Positions 1 to 4,884 of a stretch of DNA of 7,442 nt are shown in pieces. Every line of letters begins with the position of its first letter. The first letter of the stretch is position 1. The notes under the pieces are model-generated. The model worked only from the letters and a program-made list of their open reading frames with translations. It ran no database searches and was not told the DNA's origin. Both the position numbers and the translations under genes were made by a program. Origin of the DNA: Caryophanales bacterium (lineage in GTDB: Bacteria > Bacillota_I > Bacilli_A > RFN20 > CAG-826); the NCBI GenBank assembly GCA_022781015.1, contig JALEUF010000209.1, forward strand, positions 1 to 7,442, in the 5' to 3' direction.

Positions 1-480
1 GTAACTAGGATTGTCTTTTAAATAAGGAATACCTATATAAGTTTCCTTAAAAGAAGAGAAGTTAGTAACTAAATCAATAGATAGATTCCTATCTTTATTT
101 AATATGCTTTCTTTTAATTTCCCTTTATATCCATCAATAACTAGGATTAAGCCTTCACTTAATGAAGATATATCTAATCCGGTTAAAGATTGCTTGGATG
201 ATAAATAAATAATCCTAAGCAAGTTCTTATATCCGACTTCGTTTTTAATAAAGAAGCAGACATGATAAGAAGAAATGACACTTTCCATCCCATATATTGG
301 GATTAAGTTATATTGCTTTGCGTAATTAGTTAATTCAGGAAAACCGCTAATGGAATTAAAATCACATATTGGAGCATATCTATATCCCTTCTTTAGATAC
401 ATTGCAAAAAGTTTCTCCATCGAAAGAGCGCTTTTTAGATAGGAATATCCTGAATATATATGCAAAGGTAAGTAATTCAT
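1..480 (-). CDS. dnaE: DNA polymerase III alpha subunit, DnaE type (N-terminal 160 residues, partial)
   Basis: Reading leftward from the ATG at 480, the frame stays open to base 1 (160 codons) with no stop, so the gene continues outside the window; DnaE proteins are usually about 1,000-1,200 residues. The visible part is the N-terminal PHP domain. It opens with LHIYSGYSYL (residues 6-15), matching the LQVHSGYSLL-like opening of Firmicutes DnaE, followed by ICDFNSISGFPE (38-49), IPIYGMES (60-67) and the DnaE-typical GYKNLLRI (83-90). PolC, the other Firmicutes replicase, does not start with a PHP domain. The PHP metal site is eroded: His-x-His is H7/Y9 and Asp-His is D40/F41, while E66 of the GxE motif remains. 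In-frame TAA lies 9 bases upstream, so ATG 480 is the only possible start. The AAGAGG Shine-Dalgarno at 483-488 is only 2 bases from it. In Bacillus, DnaE is the second replicative polymerase that extends RNA primers on the lagging strand. The upstream neighbour nrnA is a familiar Firmicutes association. Confidence 0.88.
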   Translation of the reverse strand, partial: MNYLPLHIYSGYSYLKSALSMEKLFAMYLKKGYRYAPICDFNSISGFPELTNYAKQYNLIPIYGMESVISSYHVCFFIKNEVGYKNLLRIIYLSSKQSLTGLDISSLSEGLILVIDGYKGKLKESILNKDRNLSIDLVTNFSSFKETYIGIPYLKDNPSY

Positions 481-490
481 GTCCTCTTAA

Positions 491-519
491 ATTATAAACT
501 TAATTTAAGTGCATTAAAA
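491..519 (-). promoter_or_regulatory. Possible dnaE promoter, nearly leaderless
   Basis: On the minus strand a perfect -10 hexamer TATAAT lies at 496-491. Seventeen bases upstream is a weak -35, TTTTAA (519-514). It lies downstream of the nrnA terminator, where a separate promoter for dnaE is needed. Predicted initiation near base 484 would fall inside or at the edge of the AAGAGG sequence (488-483) and leave only a few untranslated bases. Either the mRNA is close to leaderless, or the true promoter lies slightly further upstream and this TATAAT is a by-product of A+T-rich sequence. The call rests only on hexamer matching. Confidence 0.35.
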
Positions 520-542
520 TCTCACTTTGCTAATAAAGCCCT

Positions 543-574
543 AAATAAAAAACGACTTAGAATTATCTAGGCCG
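543..574 (-). terminator. Rho-independent terminator after nrnA
   Basis: Minus-strand RNA from 574 reads CGGCCUAGA, loop UAAU, UCUAAGUCG (574-553), followed at once by a run of six U and a further U-rich stretch (552-543). The 9-position stem has one G-U wobble and one C-A mismatch. It begins 9 bases beyond the nrnA stop codon (586-584), the standard place for an intrinsic terminator. It should end the ackA-nrnA transcript and separate dnaE from it. Confidence 0.82.
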
Positions 575-583
575 TAATTTATC

Positions 584-1591
584 TTATTCAATGAATAAAG
601 CGTCTAAATCAGCGATGAATTTATCTAGCTTGGTAAGATCTTTTATCTTGGCTCCGCTAGCCTGGGCATGTCCGCCACCTTCATATTTATTGGCGACTCC
701 AGAAATATCCTTTTCTTTTGACCTAATCGATATCCTCCAGCAATAATCTTTTGGATTTGGGTCTTCAGTAATCGAACACCAGGCATTGATTCCTGCAATA
801 TTTGAGAACATGTTGACGTTTTCTTTTCCTTGCTCAGGGGTAATCTTGAGGTCGTTTTGGACATCGCATGGAAGCAAATAATAGGCAACTCCATGAGGGG
901 ATACTTTGAAATTGGAAAGAACATAGGCCTGCGATCTAAGCGAATCTATATTCTTTTCATACATCTCTAGATATATCGAATGTATATCAATTCCCTTCTT
1001 GATAAGTTCTTCTGCAACTGCAAAAGTATGGGTGGAAGTGGAAGAATACATAAATCTTCCTGAATCACCAACTATACCGATATAGAAATACCTGGCAGCT
1101 TCTTTGCTCATTACTTTGTTTTTCCAGTTAAGGCAAATATCGGCAGCAAGTTCAGAAGCACTAGCAGAGCTAGTATCTAATAAAGATGCCCTAGCAATTT
1201 CTTTCTTGCATGGGTGGTGGTCAATCTTGATTTTGTATTTTGCACTTTTATATCTAGGGTCAGCAATACGCTCGTGATCGCCGACATCGCAAATGATGGC
1301 TAAGAAATTGCCTCCCTTGAACCATTCATTGTTTAATGTTTCAGTTTCAGGGAATAATCTTGGTGTAAAAGTTACATGGTTATCCCCAACAAAATGGATT
1401 TCCTTGCTTGGGAAATTATCTTTGATGAATGTATATAGCCCCATTTGGGTTCCCATTGCATCAAAATCAGGTTTTATATGACGGAAAATGACGATTCTAT
1501 CGTATCTTTCTATCGCCCTATATATTGAGTTATATATTTTTTTGTGCGCTTTGTAATATTCTTTTATTTCGGGGTTAAGGGTATTCTTCAT
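584..1591 (-). CDS. nrnA: DHH/DHHA1 phosphoesterase, NrnA-type nanoRNase and pAp phosphatase
   Basis: A complete 335-residue protein, close to the usual 310-340 for NrnA. The N-terminal DHH domain carries H38-x3-D42-x-D44 (in RHIKPDFDAMG), D102 (CDVGDHERI), the DHH signature D124-H125-H126 (KIDHHP) and D176 (IVGDSGRF), the expected ligands for two Mn ions. The C-terminal DHHA1 domain ends in GGGHAQASG (305-313), which binds substrate. All key residues are present, so the enzyme should be active. NrnA enzymes are cytoplasmic; they degrade 2-5 nt RNAs to mononucleotides and dephosphorylate 3'-phosphoadenosine 5'-phosphate, and some relatives hydrolyse pGpG or pApA, so exact substrate preference is not decided here. 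The ATG shares its A with the upstream ackA TAA stop (TAATG), and an AAAGGA site at 1604-1599 lies 7 bases before it, inside ackA, indicating translational coupling. It is the last gene before the terminator at 574-543. Confidence 0.93.
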   Translation of the reverse strand: MKNTLNPEIKEYYKAHKKIYNSIYRAIERYDRIVIFRHIKPDFDAMGTQMGLYTFIKDNFPSKEIHFVGDNHVTFTPRLFPETETLNNEWFKGGNFLAIICDVGDHERIADPRYKSAKYKIKIDHHPCKKEIARASLLDTSSASASELAADICLNWKNKVMSKEAARYFYIGIVGDSGRFMYSSTSTHTFAVAEELIKKGIDIHSIYLEMYEKNIDSLRSQAYVLSNFKVSPHGVAYYLLPCDVQNDLKITPEQGKENVNMFSNIAGINAWCSITEDPNPKDYCWRISIRSKEKDISGVANKYEGGGHAQASGAKIKDLTKLDKFIADLDALFIE

Positions 1592-1604
1592 TACTTAATC
1601 CTTT
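1589..1604 (-). promoter_or_regulatory. Coupled stop-start junction and ribosome binding site, ackA to nrnA
   Basis: On the minus strand AAAGGA (1604-1599) sits within the last codons of ackA. It is followed 7 bases later by TAATG, in which the ackA stop TAA and the nrnA start ATG share one base (1591). This fixes the nrnA start and suggests that ribosomes finishing ackA reinitiate on nrnA. Confidence 0.8.
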
Positions 1605-2772
1605 CGTAGCAATCCCTTGCAATCATGACTTCTTCATCGGTTGGGATGATTGCAACTTTAATCTTAGAGTCAGGTTTAGAAATCAATACTTCCTTGCCTC
1701 TAACTTTTTCGTTTAGTTCATAATCGATATCAAGCCCAAGTGCTTCTTCAACCCTTTGTAATATCTCTTTGCGGAAATAAGGAGCATTCTCGCCGATTCC
1801 AGCAGAGAATATTATCAAATCGGCTCCACCTAATCTAACAAAATATGAACCAATGAAATTAGCAACAGTCCTAGAGAAGACATCTCCTGCTAATTTGGCT
1901 CTAGAATTACCTTGTTCGATTGCTTCTTCGATATCTCTAGTATCATTAGATATACCAGTCATTCCAAGGAAGCCGCTCTTCTTGTTGAAGATATCATACA
2001 TTTCATCGACATTCTTGCCGGTGCAGGTGCATAGATAATCCATGACAGAAGGATCTAAATCACCAGTCCTAGTACCCATCATTACTCCACCTAATGGAGT
2101 TAATCCCATAGAAGTAGCGATGCATTTGCCATCTTTAATAGCGCATAAAGAAGCGCCTGATCCAATATGGCAAGAGATGATTCTATCTGCACCAAAGTCT
2201 TCTTTTCCTTTTCTAGCTAGATAAGCATGGCTAGTGCCATGAGCACCATATCTTCTGCAATCATATTTCTCTGCTAGTTCATATGGAATTGGATATGTAT
2301 AGTCCTCTGCTTCCATGGTTTGGTGGAAGGCTGTATCAAATACTGCGATTTCAGGGACATTTGGCAAGGCTTTCTTAAAAGCATGGTAGCCGACTAAGTG
2401 GGCTGGAGCATGAAGTGGGTCAAGCGGGATTAACTTGGTAATCTTTGCTTCTGAATCATCATCGAAATCGACTGAATGGGAGAAATATTTGCCACCTTGG
2501 ACAACTCTATGTCCGACACATTTAATCTCATCTAAACTTGAGATGATGTTGTACTTAGTTAGGGCTTCAAGTAATAATTCAACCCCTCTAGCATGGTCCA
2601 TTATAGGTAAGACATCTTTATGTTCTTCCCCATTGAACTTAATCTTAAAAATACCATCTTCATGGCCAATTCTATCGGCAATTCCTGAACAAAGTACTTT
2701 TTCTTCTGGCATCTCGAATAGTTTGTATTTAAGCGAACTTGAACCGGCGTTGACCGAAATAACTTTAAACAT
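1591..2772 (-). CDS. ackA: Acetate kinase
   Basis: A complete 393-residue protein of normal family length (about 395-405) and of the acetate kinase/ASKHA fold. It interconverts acetyl phosphate + ADP and acetate + ATP in the cytoplasm, the last ATP-yielding step of acetate fermentation. Landmarks in order: VISVNAGSSSLKYK with N8; GHRVVQGG with R89; PLHAPAHL with H121; FDTAFHQTM with D146; AHGTSH with H178; CHIGSGAS (201-208); MGTRTGDLDP with R235; GIGEN (325-329); and PTDEE with E380. The residues known as catalytic or substrate-binding in Methanosarcina AckA (Asn7, Arg91, His123, Asp148, His180, Arg241, Glu384) are all matched. Some motif positions differ from the commonest form: Q92 for His in GHRVVHGG, A122 for Asn in PLHNP, S205 for Asn in HLGNG, D379 for Asn in TNEE. 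The start has AAGAGG (2788-2783) 10 bases upstream. No pta is adjacent. It overlaps nrnA by one base. Confidence 0.96.
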   Translation of the reverse strand: MFKVISVNAGSSSLKYKLFEMPEEKVLCSGIADRIGHEDGIFKIKFNGEEHKDVLPIMDHARGVELLLEALTKYNIISSLDEIKCVGHRVVQGGKYFSHSVDFDDDSEAKITKLIPLDPLHAPAHLVGYHAFKKALPNVPEIAVFDTAFHQTMEAEDYTYPIPYELAEKYDCRRYGAHGTSHAYLARKGKEDFGADRIISCHIGSGASLCAIKDGKCIATSMGLTPLGGVMMGTRTGDLDPSVMDYLCTCTGKNVDEMYDIFNKKSGFLGMTGISNDTRDIEEAIEQGNSRAKLAGDVFSRTVANFIGSYFVRLGGADLIIFSAGIGENAPYFRKEILQRVEEALGLDIDYELNEKVRGKEVLISKPDSKIKVAIIPTDEEVMIARDCYERIK

Positions 2773-2802
2773 TGTTTCTAAACCTCTTTTTTAATGCGAC
2801 TT

Positions 2803-2831
2803 ACTATAACATTTTCTTCTAGTTTATTTAA
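2803..2831 (-). promoter_or_regulatory. ackA promoter (extended -10)
   Basis: On the minus strand TGTTATAGT (2811-2803) is an extended -10: the TG dinucleotide, one base, then TATAGT, five of six matches to TATAAT. A weak -35, TTAAAT (2831-2826), lies 17 bases upstream. Initiation would be near 2796, leaving a leader of about 24 bases that contains the AAGAGG site (2788-2783). The extended -10 can compensate for the poor -35. It would drive ackA-nrnA up to the terminator at 574-543. Confidence 0.6.
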
Positions 2832-2845
2832 CTCTAAAAACCCAT

Positions 2846-2859
2846 ATTTTGACCAAAAT
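2846..2859. promoter_or_regulatory. Central dyad between the divergent promoters, candidate regulator site
   Basis: ATTTTG-AC-CAAAAT is a perfect inverted repeat of two 6-base arms around 2 bases. Its centre (2852.5) is within a base of the midpoint between the two -35 elements (2831 and 2873) and between the two -10 elements (2808 and 2896). It would therefore sit at about -56 from both predicted starts. That position suits one dimeric protein acting on both ackA-nrnA and glgB-glgP. I do not recognise it as a known operator: it lacks the central CG of a cre/LacI-type site. Short A+T-rich dyads can arise by chance. Confidence 0.4.
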
Positions 2860-2872
2860 TAAAAAAGTAACG

Positions 2873-2901
2873 TTAAATATTGATAAACAATGGTTTATAA
2901 T
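2873..2901 (+). promoter_or_regulatory. glgB operon promoter
   Basis: A perfect -10 TATAAT lies at 2896-2901, with a weak -35 TTAAAT at 2873-2878 spaced by 17 bases, the same -35 sequence and spacing as the ackA promoter. Initiation would be near 2908, only about 13 bases before the ATG. AGGAG (2910-2914) stands 6 bases from that ATG and is a strong ribosome binding site. The 8-base palindrome TAACGTTA (2868-2875) overlaps the -35. Confidence 0.6.
2883..2898. promoter_or_regulatory. Dyad overlapping the glgB -10, candidate operator
   Basis: ATAAAC-AATG-GTTTAT is a perfect inverted repeat of 6-base arms around 4 bases. It covers most of the -35/-10 spacer and the first three bases of the TATAAT. 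A protein bound here would block polymerase at the glgB promoter but not at the ackA promoter, where no equivalent dyad is visible. The regulator is unknown; the call depends only on symmetry and position. Confidence 0.35.
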
Positions 2902-2920
2902 CACCGCATAGGAGAAAATT

Positions 2921-4879
2921 ATGGCATACGGTTTGCTTTATGACTATTTGATGGGTCAATGTATTAATGCTTATGAATATTTTGGTGCCCATTTTGTTAC
3001 AAAAACTATAAAAAGAAAGAAAGTTAATGGGGTTATGTTCCGTCTATATGCCCCGATGGCAGAAGATGTTTCCGTCATTGGAGAATGGAATGGATGGGAT
3101 GTCAGGGTCAACAAGATGGATAAGGTTGATCCATGTGGAGTATTCGAGACTTTTATCCCTGATTTAAGGGAATACCAATCTTATAAATACCATTTCAAGA
3201 ATGCTAAAGGAGTATATGTAGATAAGGCCGATCCTTTTGCTTTCTATAGCGAGTTCCGTCCTCAGACATGCTCTAGATTATATGGAATAGAAGGATTCCC
3301 TTGGGATGATAATGAATACATGTCCAAAAGAAACAGGAATTTTGATGAAGCAATGTCCATATATGAAATCCATCTAGGTTCCTGGAAGGGAAAGATAGAT
3401 GGACGTTACCCATCTTATGAAGAAGTCGCGGATTATCTAATCCCATATTTGCAAGAAAATGGATATACCCATGTCGAAATCATGCCTATTACCCAATATC
3501 CATTCGATGGCTCCTGGGGATATCAGGCGACTGGATTCTATTCAGTAGATTCTAGATATGGAAACCCAAAGCAATTGATGTCATTTGTCAATAGACTCCA
3601 TAAGGCTGGATTTGGGGTAATACTAGATTTTGCCCCAGTTCATTTCGCGACCGATTCTTATGCCTTGCGTGAATTTGATGGGACTTGCCTATATGAATAT
3701 AGCGATCCTAACCACACAATCTCGCCTTGGGGAAGCGCTCAATTCGATTTAGGGAAAGATCCAGTACGTTCATTCTTAATGTCTGCGATGAATTATTTCC
3801 TAGAATATTTCCATTTCGATGGGCTCCGTATCGATGCGGTTTCTAATATCGTTTATTGGGATGGCGATAAATCTAAGGGAGAGAATACCGGTGCAACCGA
3901 ATTCATTAGAAGACTTAATGGCAAACTCCATTATGCCCACCCTTCGATAATGACAATCGCCGAAGATTCAACCGACTTTACCAAAGTTACCCATCCAATC
4001 GAATATGGGGGACTTGGATTTGATTATAAATGGGATCTAGGCTGGATGAATGACACCCTTAAATATTATGGATTAGACCCAATATATAAGAAATATCACC
4101 ATAATGACCTTAATTTCTCGATGGCATATTTCTTCTCGGAGAATTTCTTGCTTCCTTTGTCTCATGATGAAGTAGTCCATGGCAAAGGGACAATAATTAA
4201 CAAGATGTGGGGTGATTACGAAACAAAATTCGCCTTGTTACGTAATCTTTACGCCTATCAATTTGCCCATCCTGGCAAGAAACTCAATTTCATGGGTAAT
4301 GAATTAGCTTCTTTTGATGAATGGAACGAGAATAAATCATTGCCGTGGAATCTTTTGTCCTTCCCAAAACATGATTCCATCAAAAGATTATGCAGAGATC
4401 TTAATCTTATATATAAATATCATATCGCGATGCATAAGGAAGAATATAATCCTGCCCACTTTAGGTGGACAATGGTCGATAACTCTTCCCAAAGTGTCTA
4501 TGCCTTTGAACGTGACTTTGGGGATGAAGTGATGTTATTTGTCTTCAATATGACCCCAAATTACTATGATTCTTATGATGTAGGCACTTATCAAGAAGGC
4601 GAATTTGAGGAAATATTCAATTCCGATAAGGATGTATATGGTGGATATAATAACTATAATGGGGATAAAAAACATACCTATCCCGGTGGCCCAGAAGATA
4701 GGCCTTATCACATAAATATCAAACTAGCATCTTTCGGGGCTTGCTTCTTTTTGTTGTCAAAAAAGGATAATTCCCCTATTATCAATGAGTTGAAAGTTGC
4801 AAAAAAAGCAAAATCGACACCAAAAAAGACTAAAACAATTAAGAAAACTAAGAAAACCTCTACAAAAAGGAGTAAATAA
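2921..4879 (+). CDS. glgB: 1,4-alpha-glucan (glycogen) branching enzyme with lysine-rich C-terminal tail
   Basis: A complete 652-residue GH13 enzyme that cuts alpha-1,4-glucan chains and rejoins them by alpha-1,6 bonds. Residues 1-35 are a short leader with AYEYFGAH. A CBM48-like beta domain follows (about 36-110, with RLYAP and VIGEWNGWD). The catalytic barrel (about 145-500) has WGYQATGFY (199-207), region I DFAPVH (236-241), region II GLRIDAVSN with nucleophile D305, region III AEDS with acid/base E348, and region IV LSHDEVVHGKG with D416. An all-beta C-domain ends near ASFGACFFLL (603-612). Every catalytic residue is present, so it should be active. Residues from about 625 to 652 are an extra Lys/Thr-rich tail of low complexity, absent from typical GlgB (about 630 residues in Bacillus). 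AGGAG 6 bases before the ATG supports the start. It is the first gene of the operon, and glgP follows after 5 bases. Its nucleotide end is A-rich, with AAAAAAG heptamers in the frame used for -1 slippage. Confidence 0.95.
   Translation: MAYGLLYDYLMGQCINAYEYFGAHFVTKTIKRKKVNGVMFRLYAPMAEDVSVIGEWNGWDVRVNKMDKVDPCGVFETFIPDLREYQSYKYHFKNAKGVYVDKADPFAFYSEFRPQTCSRLYGIEGFPWDDNEYMSKRNRNFDEAMSIYEIHLGSWKGKIDGRYPSYEEVADYLIPYLQENGYTHVEIMPITQYPFDGSWGYQATGFYSVDSRYGNPKQLMSFVNRLHKAGFGVILDFAPVHFATDSYALREFDGTCLYEYSDPNHTISPWGSAQFDLGKDPVRSFLMSAMNYFLEYFHFDGLRIDAVSNIVYWDGDKSKGENTGATEFIRRLNGKLHYAHPSIMTIAEDSTDFTKVTHPIEYGGLGFDYKWDLGWMNDTLKYYGLDPIYKKYHHNDLNFSMAYFFSENFLLPLSHDEVVHGKGTIINKMWGDYETKFALLRNLYAYQFAHPGKKLNFMGNELASFDEWNENKSLPWNLLSFPKHDSIKRLCRDLNLIYKYHIAMHKEEYNPAHFRWTMVDNSSQSVYAFERDFGDEVMLFVFNMTPNYYDSYDVGTYQEGEFEEIFNSDKDVYGGYNNYNGDKKHTYPGGPEDRPYHINIKLASFGACFFLLSKKDNSPIINELKVAKKAKSTPKKTKTIKKTKKTSTKRSK
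4759..4783 (+). other. Possible -1 frameshift site at the GlgB tail boundary
   Basis: A-AAA-AAG (4759-4765), the heptamer used in E. coli dnaX, falls in the correct phase (S613-K614-K615). A -1 slip would read GGA then TAA, giving a 616-residue protein that ends with the folded domain and lacks the lysine tail. A weak A+U stem (GATAAT, loop TCCCCT, ATTATC; 4766-4783) follows directly, closer than usual stimulators, and no upstream Shine-Dalgarno stimulator is evident. A second in-phase A-AAA-AAG at 4822-4828 would also reach a stop after one codon. This is speculative, because lysine codons in A-rich genomes produce such heptamers by chance. Confidence 0.15.
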
Positions 4880-4884
4880 ATATT

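Noticed and set aside
643..924. 93-codon minus-strand frame inside nrnA
   Set aside because: It is out of frame with the clearly conserved DHH/DHHA1 coding sequence and resembles no protein.
1293..2224. Short plus-strand frames (60-62 codons) opposite nrnA and ackA
   Set aside because: Antisense shadows of conserved genes, without start signals or recognisable products.
2435..2794. 119-codon open frame on the plus strand opposite ackA
   Set aside because: It lies antisense to highly conserved acetate kinase codons, has no family resemblance or ribosome binding site, and is low-complexity Ser/Leu-rich; it is a shadow frame.
2868..2875. TAACGTTA as a catabolite (cre/LacI-family) operator
   Set aside because: It has a CG centre but only 8 symmetric bases and lacks the outer TG...CA of a cre site; kept only as part of the promoter description.
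2880..2885. TTGATA as a stronger -35 for glgB
   Set aside because: It is only 10 bases from the TATAAT at 2896, too close for sigma-70-type recognition, and no suitable -10 lies 16-18 bases downstream.
4314..4532. 72-codon frame inside glgB
   Set aside because: Overlaps conserved GlgB codons in another frame; no independent support.
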